A DNA stretch of 64,000 nucleotides, taken from positions 221,549,943 through 221,613,942 of the forward strand of contig NC_084482.1 of assembly GCF_030035675.1 (NCBI RefSeq). Direction: 5' to 3'. Below the pieces are notes generated by a model. That model worked only from the letters and a program-made list of their open reading frames with translations, ran no database searches and was not told where the DNA came from. A program made the position numbers and the translations under genes. Source of the DNA: Rhineura floridana (taxonomy: Eukaryota; Chordata; Lepidosauria; Squamata; Rhineuridae). This document shows, piece by piece, positions 47,840-61,500 of this stretch. The first letter of the stretch is position 1. Each line of letters opens with the position of its first letter.

Positions 47840-49587
47840 AGGCAGAGGTGGAGTCTGAGCCCAAGCACACAAGAGCACTTCTTTGAACCCAGTTTTTTTC
47901 CTGTGATAGCACATCTATTTCACAGAAGGCAAACTCTATTTCTCTCCCCCTTCTGCCAGCCGACTTGCCCCTCCAATCTCTCTTTCTCTCTCCCTCCCCA
48001 ATTCACCAGCCATTCGCAACCTGATAGCAGCACCAATAGTGCTGCTTAGCGGACCTACAAACAGCAAGAAAAGGTATTGCTGATCACCCCATAGGTTCCT
48101 GGGTCATCCTGTGTTATCTCCCATTTCCCAACACAACGAGAGGCAGCAACATGTGTGGTTGGTGAATTTTGGTAGGTCTGGCTGATTCGGAAGTTTCTGT
48201 TCTGGGCTGGTTTACGTAAAAATGTATTATAGCCCGGAACAGGTATCGGAACGTGGTTTGCGTGGACGTTTTGTGTCTTACTGCATGCATCCCATGTAGT
48301 CATGTGGGACTGGTGAATTTCAGAGGTCTGGCTCGCTGGGAAGTCGCCGTTTGGGGCTGTTCATTCCATTCCGGAGGGCATTTTGGTTGTTAAAGGGTTG
48401 ATAAAAATGCTATCGGAATGGTTTTTGTTCCTAAATGTTGTTCTCATGTGTCTCTAACACATCCTAGTGTTTTTGGCATCAATTTCTTTTCTAAAGAGCC
48501 CATTCCAGCATGTTCTGTTCCAGCTTTTACACCGTCCCTCCTGAACACTTTACTTTTTACACACAAACGTGTATATTCTATATATCACACAGCAAACACA
48601 CCTATCTTGCCGCTGCTTCTGCAGGAGGCAAGAGAGGAAGATGAGCTGCAATTTTGGGACAGAAGGCAGGGAGGAAAATGTTGGCAGTGGGGGGGCAGAA
48701 GCAGCTCTTGCCACTTAGTCCTCCGATGGGTTAAGGAAAGGAGTTTTGGTTCCTAGAGAGGCAGGAAGTCTTAATCACATGGAGGGGGAGAGAGCATATT
48801 GAAGGGGAAGTAGGAGGGCTGTCTTCATTGGTATTCCGGGTAAAGAAAGTATTAGGCCCAGAGAGGAGGAAGCGGGAGCGTGTAGAGGGCAAAGAGGTGC
48901 AAGGGGGGGGAGATTTGGTATTTTTGTTGGGGGGTGAGGGAAAAGGAGGGAAGAGCCCCACTCCCCCTTTTCCTCAGGGGGACCCCTGCTGCATGCAATC
49001 CATTTGCAGAGGGGGGTCCGAAGTGCCGCGGGGTTGGCCTTTCGAGGCCCTCTTGGAAGCCATCGCCCAGGGAAAGGGATGCAGCTGTTGGGGGTTGATG
49101 TCCTGTGTTGGTTTTGAGGGCCACAGCTGGGGGAGGGGAGCTGCCTTTGCAATTCGTGGGCCTGACAGGGGACTGGTGGGGGGAGGGGAGAGAGAAGGAA
49201 GGTTTGCTTTTTGGGAGGGGGAGGGGGTTGATGGAAGTGGCCCCTCTTCCCTCTGGGAATCCCTAGAAAGTGCCCCAGAGCTGGAGGAAGAGCCCCTTTT
49301 GGATTTCCTAAACTGGAAGAGGGACTGGTCAGTTTCCTTCCTGCCAGGGAAGACAAATGGAGGGATGGAGAGAGGAATCTGAACCTGACCAGGCTCTGAA
49401 TGGGCTTCTAGAAGCTTTCAAGGCAGAGGATGGAGGAAATGGGTGAATAAATGCCCCCTCCTCAGCTGGGCTCCAGGGGAAGAGCTTCTCCAGACATCCC
49501 CTTGGGAGTGTATTGGAGGGGAAGACCCTAGAGGAGTGGACCTCAGCTTCTCTTGCAGGATTGGTCAATCTGTGGGGGTGCTGGGGG

Positions 49588-49703
49588 CAGAGTTTGGAAA
49601 AGTTACTGTTTTAAACTACAACTCCCATCAGCCCCAGCCAGCATGGCCACTGGATTGGGCTGATGGGAGTTGTAGTTTAAAAAAGTAACTTTTCCAAGCT
49701 CTG
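49588..49703. mobile_element. hAT-like MITE, complete
   Basis: This 116-bp palindrome has terminal repeats cagagtttggaaaagttact / agtaacttttccaagctctg and inner arms ttaaactacaactcccatca / tgatgggagttgtagtttaa. Flanks gctggggg (49580-49587) and actggggg (49704-49711) agree at 7 of 8 bases, a hAT-type duplication. Unit A has no element here (12980-12990), so it inserted after the duplication, or A lost it. Confidence 0.88.
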
Positions 49704-52124
49704 ACTGGGGGTCTGTGTCTCCTGGCGTGGCCAGCATTCCCCCTGTCCAAAGCACAATATCTTGGCAGTGGTCGCAACAGCCCTGTAAGGTGGTCTCGGA
49801 TGAGAGCCTGTGGCTAATGGAGTGGTTAGGGAATATTCTTCAACCCGAGGGCCACATTTACGCACAAGCAGCAGTCCAAGGGCCAATTTCCAGTCAAAGG
49901 CCATAGAGGGTGGAGCTATGGATGTGTCACTGACATGTGTATAGTAGAGTCTCTTGTAGACACGAACAAGTCAGACATTTCTTCAGTGCAATTAATTAAT
50001 TATTAGATTTATACCCTGCCCTTCCTCCCAGAATGTGCCCAGGGCAGCAATACAGAGCACTCTAAGGAGCGGGGTCAGAGCACGGGAGAGGGGAGAAAAA
50101 ACTGCTTTCCCTCCAAATTTTTCCACTGTTGTTATGGACCTTCACATCTCTACAGTAGTGTAGTGGCAAATTCAGAAGTGCAGGGTCCCTTCATGATAGC
50201 CATGCCCCCTCCCATCCTGTTCCTGCTGGGTTGAGAATGAGATGCATGTTAATGCCTTCTCCCACAGCTAGGAGCCAAAAAGCATGGAAGAGCAAAGTGT
50301 TGCCTCCTGAGAAGAGTCTCAGTGGCTGACTTCACCTCCTTTCACTCTGATTCACTCTAATTAACAGGAAAGAACAAGGAAGCATGTTAGAAGACTCTTC
50401 TCAGTTGCTAATACACTCTCCTTTCTTGCTGATTGGCTCATAGGTTGCTGGAGACATGGGGAGTCTGCTGAGAGCCTGCTCCCAAAAAAATAAGGTGTCT
50501 ATGATCTCCCCCCCCCAAATCTATGCAGGTCCCTGGGCGACCCTGGGGCAGTGACCACTTTTGTTCAGCCCAGCCCACCTCACTGGATTGTTGTGAGGAT
50601 AAACTGTGCAGAATTTTTATGTGCCACTCCAGATTTCGGACATCCACTCTGTGTGGGACCTTCAACGTCTGTGCAGGTGTGTGTGTCTGTTGTATTATTG
50701 GAATCATAGTTTAATGCTATGTCCACAGGAACCCAGATTCAAATCCCTCCTCAGGAGTGAAATTCAGGTGGTGTCCTGTGCCCAGTGACAGTGTTGTTGT
50801 GAAGACAAAAGGAGGGGGACAAATCATGGTGAGCTCATTAGAGGAAGGCCTGCATAGAAATATAAAAATATAATAAAATGTATCGGTAATAATAATAATA
50901 ATTAAATCAACTTATTGCCTCAGTTGTTCAACCCAATACAGTAGATGAGTTTGCTGTTCAGCTTTCCACCTCGTGCATCACCTGCTCAACTTGGAGCAGC
51001 GTTCTGTAACCTGGTGCCCTCCAGGTATTATTAGACTGCATCTCCCATCAGCCCCAGACAACATGGCCAAATGCCAGGGAAGATGGGGGTTGTAGTCCAG
51101 AAATGTGTAAAGGTTAACTTGGATTATACGAGTGGATGGTACTAACAAGGCATCCTGCTGATTTTGACATGGATGTATTGCAAGTAGTTTTTCATACGCT
51201 TTTCATTGCCCAGTGAGCTGAACCAGTCTGAATGTATCTCACTGTTCCTCTCCGCATATTTCTGATGGAAAGACTGGAGGTGTTTTGCATCCCCAGGAAG
51301 CTCCAAGATGGAGTCATTTGACCAAATTCACCCCTAATATTTCTTTACAATGTGTGCAAAACCTATTTTTATGCCAACTGTCGGGCATGACATGGAATTA
51401 ATACCTGTGCAGATTAAGTTTTTCATAAGAACATAAGAAGAGCCTGCTGGATCAGGCCAGTGGCCCATCTAGTCCAGCATCCTGTTCTCACAGTGGCCAA
51501 CCAGGTGCCTGGGGGAAGCCCACAAGCAGGACCCGAGTGCAAGAACACTTTCCCCTCCTGAGGCTTCCGGCAACTGGTTTTCAGAAGCATGCTGCCTCTG
51601 ACTAGGGTGGCAGAGCACAGCCATCATGGCTAGTAGCCATTGATAGCCCTGTCCTCCATGAATTTGTCCAATCTTCTTTTAAAGCCATCCAAGCTGGTGG
51701 CCATTACTGCGTCTTGTGGGAGCAAATTCCATAGTTTAACTATGCGCAGGGTAAAGAAGTACTTCCTTTTGTCTGTCCTGAATCTTCCAACATTCAGCTT
51801 CTTGGAATGTCCACAAGTTCTAGTATTATGAGAGAGGGAGAAGAACTTTTCTCTATCCACATTCTCAATGCCATGCATAATTTTATACACTTCTATCACG
51901 TCTCCTCTGACCCGCCTTTTCTCTAAACTACAAAGCCCCAAATTCTGCAACCTTGCCTCGTAAGGGAGTCGCTCCATTCCCTTGATCATTCTGGTTGCCC
52001 TCTTCTGAACCTTTTCCAACTCTATAATACCCTTTTGGAGATGAGGCGACCAGAACGGTACACAGTATTCCAAATGCAGGCGCACCATAGATTTATACAA
52101 CAGTATTATGATATCGGCTGTTTT

Positions 52125-54132
52125 GCGGGAAGGGTGACTTAGCCTGTGCCTGCTTTTGAGACGGGCTCCTGCCTCAAAAGAAGCTTATTCAGATATATCA
52201 GTCAGAATTTTTTTTTTTTTGACTGATAAAACTTCTCCCGGGTAGGGAGAAACGAAGAGATTAACCTCAAAGCCTATTTTTGTTGGGACGACCAGATCTC
52301 ATTAATTTATGGGACGAGGTCCAGCCGACGAAGGTGGGACGGATTTTCAACAAGCTCTATCTGACAAAGCGAACGTTCATCTTTTCTTCAAAGAGAGAAC
52401 GCACTAACAGGCAAGCACCCTTCTTTCTATATTTTTTTTTACTTGACTTAAATTGTTGCTGTTTAAAAGAGATTTGCCAGATTGATCGGTTTTTGACATC
52501 TCACCGGGGAGCCATAACTTCTCTCTGCTATTCACTAATTAATAGCTTATCTCTGTTTTTGTTGCAAAAAGCTGTCCTGGATTTGCATTCTAAAGATACA
52601 CACAGAAGAGGGATTTCTATTCCTGATTTTTATTCTGAAGAATATTATATTGTCTGAGACTACTCTCTTTTTGGTTTATTTTATTTTGACGAATCTGTTT
52701 CCTGACGACGCCATTAATTGTTTCGATCCTGGGAACTGCATTTTGTTTACTTAAGCATGGAGAGATAAGGCTGGCTGTTCTGTTTATACTGTGATGTCAC
52801 CAAGTTTGGAGTATTAACCCAATTGTTGCTGAAATAAGAAGTGGTTCTCTTATATTTTTCTTTTAAAATGGCAATTAAGAAAGTGGCCGAGAATCTGGAA
52901 GTAACTATGTTTCAGAAAATAATGGATGAGATTGAGATAACGAAACGAACCCTGCGACAGGGTTGTAAGGAGCTGAAAATTGAATTGAGCAAAATGATGC
53001 AGGAGTTTAAAGAAATAGGGGTCCCTGTGAGAGAGGAGACCCTGGAGACTGGAACAAACGTGGAACAGGAAAAAGACCTGCGACAGGGTTGTAAGGAGCT
53101 GAAAATTGAATTGAGCAAAATGACGCAGGAGCTTAAAGAAATAGGGGTCCCTGTGAGAGAGGAGACCCTGGAGACTGGAACAAACGTGGAACAGGAAAAA
53201 GATTTGGAGTTTATGGATTTTAGAAATAAAATCTACTGTTTGGAATTCAATGTTATCTCTGAAGAAATTAATGAAGATTCTAGAGATAAAGTTATCAATG
53301 GCATGGATAATCTTCTGGACTGGAATGATGTGATGGAGCCTAATATAGAGAAAACCTATGGAATTAACTGCAGCCATGTGACAATGGAAAAACTTTCAAG
53401 AGATGAGCCAGTGCATTTTGAAAAAAAGAACAGAGATATGATTTTACAGCAGTATTTCAGCAACCTATTCAGAATGGATGGCAAGAAAATATTTGGGATA
53501 GAGGTAATTCCCATCAGACTCTTACTATATGACTATGGCTATGACAGCAAGATTATTATGGAATACTGATAATGGAAGATTGGACACTGAAATTACTGGA
53601 TTTAACAAGACTATCGAAGATGGAAGATGGAAGATGGAACTAATAGGGATAATAGAATAATGGCTACTGAAATTATTGAACCTAACAGATTCTGATGAGA
53701 TGGATTGATTGAAATGTTTATTTTGACTATGGTTATGACAATAAGATTATTATAATTAGTAATGAGATGGATTAATCGATATGCTTATTTGGAAAAAAAT
53801 TGATAGATATATTTCTTAAAGAATTGAAACCTCTCTTTGACTTTTTGTGGAAAGAATAAAGTAATGTTTATGACATTTGATGATTAAGTAAGATAACTAC
53901 TGGAGGAAAGTGATTTTATAATATGATTTAAGAGACAGGATTGTTATATATTATAGACTTATAACTGATTTGATCTGTGACAAATGGGAAGTCAATATTT
54001 TACTCTTTATTTTTTTTTATTTTTTTTTGTTTAACTATTTTTTATTTTGTTTTTTGTCTTTGAATGTTTTATGGTTTTGTCTTGTATGTTTTATGAAAAT
54101 CTGAATAAAAATTATTGTAAAAAAAAAAAAAA
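52125..54132 (+). mobile_element. ORF1-only L1 derivative (HAL1-like), copy 4
   Basis: This sits inside CR1 with a perfect 17-bp target duplication atgatatcggctgtttt (52108-52124 and 54133-54149). The 5' end gcgggaagggtgactta lacks only the first about 7 bases of the family. Hairpins (tcagtca/tgactga, ttctccc/gggagaa) lie near 52197-52255. It is very close to copies 2 and 3. Confidence 0.95.
52868..53569 (+). CDS. Shortened L1 ORF1 protein (copy 4)
   Basis: This intact frame of 233 residues begins at the family ATG (MAIKKVAENLEVTMFQ) and ends IIMEY. It has two 42-residue coiled-coil units and the RRM-like part. It differs from copy 3 at two positions (VTMFQ for VIMFQ, KMMQEF for KMTQEF). It lacks the L1 ORF1 C-terminal half-domain. 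The near identity of two separate insertions shows a recent common source element with an open frame. Confidence 0.88.
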   Translation: MAIKKVAENLEVTMFQKIMDEIEITKRTLRQGCKELKIELSKMMQEFKEIGVPVREETLETGTNVEQEKDLRQGCKELKIELSKMTQELKEIGVPVREETLETGTNVEQEKDLEFMDFRNKIYCLEFNVISEEINEDSRDKVINGMDNLLDWNDVMEPNIEKTYGINCSHVTMEKLSRDEPVHFEKKNRDMILQQYFSNLFRMDGKKIFGIEVIPIRLLLYDYGYDSKIIMEY

Positions 54133-54513
54133 ATGATATCGGCTGTTTTATTTTCAATACCTTTCCTAATTATCCCTAGCATGGAATCTGCCTTTTTCAC
54201 AGCTGCCGCACACTGGGTCGACATTTTCATCATGCTGTCCACTACAACCCCGAGGTCTCTCTTCTGGTCGGTCACCGCCAGTTAAGACCGCATGAGCGTA
54301 TATGTGAAATTCAGATTTTTTGCTCCAATATGCATAATTTTACACTTGTTTATATTGAATTGCATTTGCCATTTTTCCACCCATTCACTCAGTTTGGAGA
54401 GGTCTATTTGGAGTTCTTCGCAATCCCTCTTTGTTTTAACAACCCTGAACAATTTAGTGTCGTCAGCAAACTTGGCCACTTCACTGCTCACTCCTAATTC
54501 TAGGTCATTAATG

Positions 54514-56401
54514 GGACTTCCCAGGAGGATCCCTATGCCTGTGCAGCCTCCGAAATGGGCTCCTGTCTTGGATGAAACTTATTGAGCTTTAAATCCAGTC
54601 AGAAGGGTCTTTTTTGACTGGGGATAACTTCTTCCAGATAAGGAAGAAACGTGAGATTTTCCACATAGCTTTGTTGTGAGTATTGGAGACTGGAATTCAT
54701 CAGAAAGAAGGTCTTTCAGCAGCTCGGACGGAGAGAGGATTTCTAGCTAGCTCAGCTGAATAAGTGATCCATTTTTTTTCTTTTTAAAGAAAACGGACTA
54801 ACAGGCAAATATTCTCCTGTCTGCGCTCATTATTTTCTTATCTATACAGCTAAAGAGATTTGTCAGAGGATCAGTAATTAAGAAAACCTGGGTGAGCCAA
54901 AACTTTCCTTCTCTTTACTCACGGAATTAAGGGGGAAGAAAATAAAAATAGCCTATCTTTTTTTTATTGCAAAAAGCTGACTTTGAAAATAGCATTATAA
55001 AGATTACAACGGATGAGGGGTTTCTGACTGGAAGAGATAAGAAAAATCTTTTTGATCTATAAGATTTTTGTGTAATATAAGTCTGGGACTATTTTTCCTG
55101 TTCTACTTTTTTTTTTTTGACGAATCTGCACATTCTTTCTGTTACTAGTCATTTGGACGCTGTGAACTAAAGCTGTTTTTGTACTTCTGGACATATAAGA
55201 GATAAGGGCTGTTTAGAGTGTGACGCCAGTTGGTTTGAAAGATTAACTCCTTTGTAACTGGATAAAGAAATAAACTGCTCTTTGCTTGGGACATTGAAAA
55301 TTGAAAGAGTTTTGTTCCTTTGGCTTTAAGAATGACAATTAAGAAGATCATGGATGTACAAGAAGGGACTTTATCTTTAGACATGTTTCAGAAAATAATG
55401 AATGGGATTAAGTCAATAAAACAAGAACTGAGAAATAATAGTCAAGAGTTGAGAACTGAATTTGACGAAATGAGATAGGTGCTGAAAGAAATGCAGGATT
55501 CTATGAGAAAGGAGAATAAAGATAGCTCTGGAAAACCAAAAAAAGATGAAAGAGAAATTAAAGGCAAGGTTCAAACTATGGAGATTGGATTAAATATGGA
55601 CATGGAAAAAGATTTGGATTTCCTGGCTGTGATGGATCCTGGAGATAAATATTATGCTTTGGAACTCAGCTCTGTCCCTGAAGGAATTGAAGATATTGGA
55701 GATAAAGATATTATTGGTTCAAAAAAATTCCTGGACTGGAAGGACTTGATGGAACTTGAAATGGAGAAAGTTAACAGAATTAATCCCTGCTCTGTGTCAA
55801 TGGAAAAATCTTCAAGAGATATGCTAGTGTATCATGTAAAAAAGAGGAACAGAGATGCGGCTTTGCAACAATACTTCAGTGATACGTTCGGAATTGATGG
55901 CAAGAAAATATCTGTGATAAAGGAAATTCCTATCAGACTCTTATTATATGACTATGACAGCAAGATTACTGGGTGCATAAAGATGGAAGATGGAAGATGG
56001 AATCAATACGGATAATGGAAGAAGAGCGATTTGAAATTACTGGACTAAGTAGACTTGATGAGTTGGATTAATTGACATGTTTATCTAGAAAAAAAATTGA
56101 TGGACATATATCTCAAGGATTGGAAACTTCTCTTTGACTTTTTGTGGAAGAATAAAATGATATGATGTTAATGAGATTTGAAACCAATTAAGATAACCGT
56201 TGGAGGAAGGTGATTTTATAATCTATTAAGAGACAGGCTTTTTATATATTATAGATTTATAGCTGAACTATGATAAATCGGAAGTCAATATTTTTATATA
56301 TATATATATTTTTTATTGTATAAGTTTATGATTTGTGTTTCTTCTTTTTGTATTGTCTTGGTTTTGAAAATTTGAATAAAAATTAATTGAAAAAAAAAAC
56401 A
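54514..56401 (+). mobile_element. HAL1-like element, second subfamily (copy 5)
   Basis: This 1.9 kb cousin of the other copies is inserted in CR1 with a perfect 18-bp target duplication aattctaggtcattaatg (54496-54513 and 56402-56419). The 5' end ggacttcccaggaggatccc and the 3' end gaataaaaattaattg plus poly(A) are of the same design. The sequence is much diverged from copies 1-4 and 6. Hairpins are ccagtca/tgactgg (54595-54621) and ttcttcc/ggaagaa (54629-54648). Confidence 0.9.
55332..56015 (+). pseudogene. Shortened L1 ORF1, second subfamily, one stop
   Basis: This starts MTIKKIMDVQEGTLSLDMFQ and ends KMEDGRWNQYG, 227 codons, with one in-frame TAG at about 55476 (FDEMR-stop-VLKEMQ). The coiled coil carries IKSIKQELRNNSQELR. 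The RRM-like part has KYYALELSSVPEG, then VYHVKKRNRDAALQQYFSDT and IPIRLLLYDYDSKI. The protein ends shortly after IPIRLLLYDY, as in the main subfamily, so the same C-terminal shortening is seen in both. Confidence 0.8.
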
Positions 56402-56482
56402 AATTCTAGGTCATTAATGAACCAATTGAAAAGTACAGGTCCCAATACTGATCCTTGAGGGACTCTACTTTCTACAGCCCTC

Positions 56483-56985
56483 CTGTGCTATAATATCTCT
56501 TTAAGGTCTTGGAATTGTCAGTTGAGTTCAGTTGGTGTTTCAGCTGAGATGGGTTAAGCACAGCATAAGCAGATGTAAAGACTGTGCCCTGTGGAATGGT
56601 GATTAAAGTATACTATTCTTACGTTAAAGAATCAAGATGTGTTTATTGTGAAAAAAAACACATTATATGGTGTCAGAAGTCCAAAATGGACTCATTCTGG
56701 CCTCCACCTCCTCTGGTATTGCAAGGTAATCTGGCTGAGACATGGAAGTGATGGGAGCAAGCTTTTATTTTATATCTTTCTGCAGCTGGAGTTGATAATG
56801 TTGCTAAGAATTGACAAATTGCTATTTTGTTACATTGTGTTGGAGAGGAAGCGTTGGCAGTTTACAATACTTTTGATTTGCCTGAAGGGGGTCCACAAGA
56901 TAAAGAGGAAGTTCTTGAACAATTTAGGATATATTGTACTCCTCGTAAGAATGTGATATTTGAACACCTTGCCTCTGGTATCCAT
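56483..56985 (+). mobile_element. Ty3/Gypsy fossil, 5' LTR and gag start
   Basis: A short LTR (about 56483-56660, tgtgctata ... aaaca) is followed by a primer site tggtgtcagaagt (56668-56680) that fits a tRNA-Leu 3' end, then the N-terminal gag region on the plus strand. At about 56985 the sequence turns into minus-strand Gypsy DNA. It is a broken fossil. Its age is not measurable because no second LTR is in view. Confidence 0.7.
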
Positions 56986-58586
56986 AACTCTGCTGAATCC
57001 ATAACTTGACAAAGAATCTGATCATGCTGCTCTGAGGTTGCTGCTGCAATAATCATATCATCAGCTATCATATAAACCCCTCTTATATGACCAAAAACTT
57101 CCTCATTTTTCTGTTGAAACACTTCACTAGAAGACTTAAGCCCAAATGGCAAACAATTAAAACAATATCGTACCCAAGGTGTATTAAATGTACATAACTG
57201 TGAAGAATGTGCATCTAGCTTGACTTGCCAATAACCATCCTTTTCATCTAAAATAGTAAAAAACTTCATTCCTGCTAGACGGCTCAAAACATCCTCTGTT
57301 GTAGGAATTGTATAATGTTGTCGACGAACTGCTTTATTCAAATCCCGAGGATCAAGACATATCCGTAACTTCCCATTCTTCTTCTCTGTAATAACAAGAC
57401 TACTGACCCACTCCGTAGGACCTATAACCCTGAATATCACTCCAGCATTTCTCATTTGTCCCAAAGTCTCTTTCAGTTTATTCAATATGGCAAAAGGAAT
57501 TTTTCTACATCCATGAATAACAGGAGCCACAGTAGGAACAAGATGTATATGGTGGACACCTTCAAATTCACCAAGCCCATCAAACACATCAGAATTTTTC
57601 TTAAGTAGCTGTTCTTGCGTTAATGATTGAACTGTAGTCACATTATCAGTTTGACGAACTAAATCCAGAGTCTCACAAGCTGCTCGTCCAAGCAATGGAA
57701 GAGAGGATCCATCTGTTACATAAAACATCAGCCTTGCTGCCCCTCTGTAAGTACGACAATCAAGAACAATAGCTCCCACAGGCTTTATACGAGTTCCACC
57801 ATAAGAGACAAGACAAACATCAGTTTTAAACAACACCTTCTTGTCTGGTAACTCATGAAATATTTGTAGAGGCAAAACATTTGCCTCAGCTCCTGTATCC
57901 AACTTAAACCTTACTGAGAGTCCTTGCAGAACTATATCAACATACCATCCACTCACCAAATCTTCACCAGCTTCATGAGTTAATTCTCCTATAAACAAAC
58001 TGTTTAAATCTAGCTCATGCATCGAATAATTCTGTTGCCCCTTTTTGGCACTGAGTAAATTTACTTTGCATACTCTAGCAAAATGATTTTTCATATGACA
58101 TTTATAACAGGTTTTTCCAAACGCTGGACAATTTCGAGGTGGATGCACAGTACCACAACAGGAGCATCTACTATATTTAATCTGCTCATAGTTATCTTTA
58201 GATTGAAACTTATCAGATCCAAAAGCCTGTACTGGACTTTGTCCATGGGTCTTATCAATCACAGATACTGTATGTAACTCTTGGCCATCTCTTGAGGGAG
58301 TTGACATAGCTTGTAGTTGAACTCTTGTTATTTCCTCTAAACGACATATTTCAATCGCCTTCTCCAAAGTAAGCTCAGGTTCCGCAATCAATCTTTTCTT
58401 CAATTTTTCGTCTTTAACGCTGAACACAATCTTATCTCGTATCATATCATTAACTGTTGCACCAAACTCACACTTACTAGCCTTAAGCTTAAGCTCAGTC
58501 ACAAACTGTTCACTGGTTTCTTGATATCTCTGTGAGTGGTTCCAAAAAGCATAGCGTTCAAATATCATGTTCTTACAAGGAGTGCT

Positions 58587-61500
58587 TGTTGGCATGAGGC
58601 CTGGTAGTTTTCCATCAAGTCTGAAAGTTCTGAAAAACTGTAGTTAAGGGGGAGTTATGTCTTTGCCCAGTCTGGGAATGGACTGCCAGGGCCGTTGCTA
58701 TGGTAATCATCTGATAGCGACTGGGAAAGTTCTAACAGAGTCTGTGAGTTTTGTCTTCTGTATCATGCCTCTGAACTGAGAGGTTGTGTTCTATGTTTAC
58801 CTTTGGAGAGAGATGTACCAGAAGGGGGGGGTGACAGAAGAACTTCTACATGTATTTACTCTTAAGCCTTAAGCCATAATGTCTTAATAAAAGACTCTTA
58901 ACATGCTCTACTGCTCTGAAGAAGTTTCTTGCTCAACTTAACTCCAACGTAACATATGCTGTTTCACACAACAATGCACACACACCAACAGGGGTTATGG
59001 CCCAGATCCACAGCATATTACATGGGAGTAAGTTGCTGGTCTGAACGGCAGATGGAGTTCCAGAGGGCAGCTTGATTGATTGTACTAGACGGAGGTGAGC
59101 AACATGGCTGTAAACCTGTCTGGGGGAGGCTTGCCGATGGAACGGCTTAATGAAAAGAATTATGGCAGCTGGAAGCCGAGAATGCGGGCTTTGCTAGTAA
59201 AAGAAGATTTATGGGAAGCTATTGAAGGTACACCCCCTGCGCCCCTTACAGCGGCTTGGACTAGGAACAATGAGCGAGCTCAAGCTTTTATACTTCTGGC
59301 TCTATCAGACTCTCAACTGCTACACGAGAGGGATGCTACAAACGCCAAACAGATGTGGGACCGGTTGGAAGGCATTCATGTGCAACAGACCGCGGGATCT
59401 AGATTGTGTTTGGCACGGAAGCTGTATCAGATGCGCTTCACGGGTGAGTGCGACTTGAGTGAGCATCTCACAGAATTCAGACACCTGTTTGCTGAGCTGA
59501 CAGACCGAGGCGTCGAACACTCTGAGCTTCAGAAGACCTATCTGATCCTGGCTTCGCTCGATGGGACTTGGAATAATATGGTCATGCCTTTCGAAGCCAT
59601 GCCTGACGGAGGTTTGAATGTTGCGTTTATTGAGGAAAAGCTGACCCAAGAATGGCAGCGGAGACAGGAGGCGAAAGGAGCCGAGTCGATGGAAGCTGTC
59701 AGGAGGCAAGAGGTGAAATATGCCATGCCGAAGGATTATAAACAGGAGCAGCAACAGAGGCTGAAGTCTTGTTTTGTTTGCGGAGATCGTAGGCATCTAC
59801 AGCGGGACTGTCCAGTCAAGCGAAACTCCAGGGATGGAGGCTTGAAGCAGGGCAGTGTGAACTTTGTTTGTAAACAGAAGTCTCAAGATTTAGGACCTGT
59901 TACCTGGATTATTGACAGCGGGGCAAGCCATATATTAATTAAAGACAGACGTTTGTTTTACATTTCAGAAAAAGTGCAAGACTTTGTTTACCTGGCAGAT
60001 GGATCACGTAAATCTGTGGAAGCTAAAGGTCTGGTGAAATTTGACAAGCTTGGAATAATGTCAGACTGTTTGTTTGTTCCGGAATTGGCTCATAATATTT
60101 TATCAGTTAGCAAACTGGTGAGTTGTAATTATTCAGTTTTGTTTCACAAAGACCAATGTTTTGTAATGAGGGGAGATCAAGTGTGCATGCAGGGAAGCCT
60201 GAATGATTCACAGTTTGTAATAAAGAGCAGTCAAGCAGGGTGTGCTGTGTTAAACGCTGAGGCACAGGTACATCAGGGCTGCATCCATGAATGGCATCAA
60301 AGGCTGGGGCATGCAAACCTTGACACGATTAAGAAAACCCCAATGCATAGTGAAGACATGCATTTAAGAGATTGTGGTCAGTTAATGGATTGTGATTCTT
60401 GTCATAAAGCTAAAATGACTATTGCACCAATAAACCGGGAGGCTGAAAGAACCACAACAGCTCCCTACCAGCTAGTTCATGTTGATTTATCAGGGCCAAT
60501 AAATGCTTCACGAGGAGGTGCGAAATTCTTCATGGTACTGGTAGATGATTTTTCAAGATTTTCTCATGTTTTTCTGTTAAAGCATAAAAGTGAAGCTGAG
60601 CAGAAGCTGAAACTGTTCATTAAGAGAATCGAAACTCAACATGGCACCACAGTGGGGGCCATACGCTCGGACCAGGGAGGGGAATTCACGAATAAGGCAT
60701 TGAGTGACTTTCTGGAGAGTAAGGGAATAAACCAGAATTTCATTGCTCCATTTAGCCCGTTTTCCAATGGAACTGCTGAGAGAAAAAATAGGGTGCTGCA
60801 GGAAGCAATGAGAGCCATGCTGATGGATTGCAGTTTAGGGAATTCTTTCTGGGCAGAAGCAATTCTTTATGCGAATTATATTCACAACAGGGTGTTACAT
60901 AGTGCACTTGGAATGTCTCCTTATGAGAAACTTACTGGCAGAAAGCCTAAAATAGAACACATTCAAAAATTCGGAGCTAGATGCTGGGTACACATTCCAC
61001 AACACAAGAGAAGAGGCAAGCTTGCACCTCGAGCACAGCAATGTTTTGTTTTGGGTTTTCAGAATGCATATTTCAGAGTGTGGTGTCCAGAAACACAGCA
61101 GTTAATTCTGAGCAGAAGCATTAAAGTCTCAGAGAAACCTTGGGATCAAAAGCAGACAGTCATTCTTACAGGAACAGATGACACACAAACACGAACACAA
61201 GCACAGACATTTAAGCGAAATCTTGACATTAAAGTGGAAGGCACACAAATTCCTCTCAAAGATGCATTAAATGAGCTCATTTGTGGGAGACGCAGATCGA
61301 AGAAACGAAAAGCTGAGGAAATGGAATCTCCTGGGCATGCGGTGCCAAGCACAAGCGCAAGTACAAATGGGGGGGCAGAGAGAGCTGAAGCCCTGGTTCC
61401 TTTAAGACGCTCTACAAGAGTGAATTTAGGCAAACCGCCTGAAAGATTTACCGTGGGATTAATAACAAGTCCTGGAATGAATAAAGTTGTAGAAATGGAT

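Larger units (their letters stand above)
51424..56482 (-). mobile_element. CR1 LINE split by two HAL1-like elements
   Basis: CR1 bases are 51424-52124, 54150-54513 and 56420-56482, with the tail aagaacataagaagagcctg at the left. The coding parts 51630-52100 (MYKSMVRLHLEYCVPFWSPH to FMEDRAINGY) and 54282-54491 (VAKFADDTKLFRVV) match the CR1 at 39768. It stops at 56482 where a Gypsy LTR begins; the rest of CR1 is not seen before the window ends. Unit A has no CR1 at the matching place (19676). Confidence 0.9.

Noticed and set aside
56862-57009. The overlap of opposite-strand Gypsy frames as one continuous protein
   Set aside because: The minus frame there only reads the complement of plus-strand gag; it is a junction artefact.
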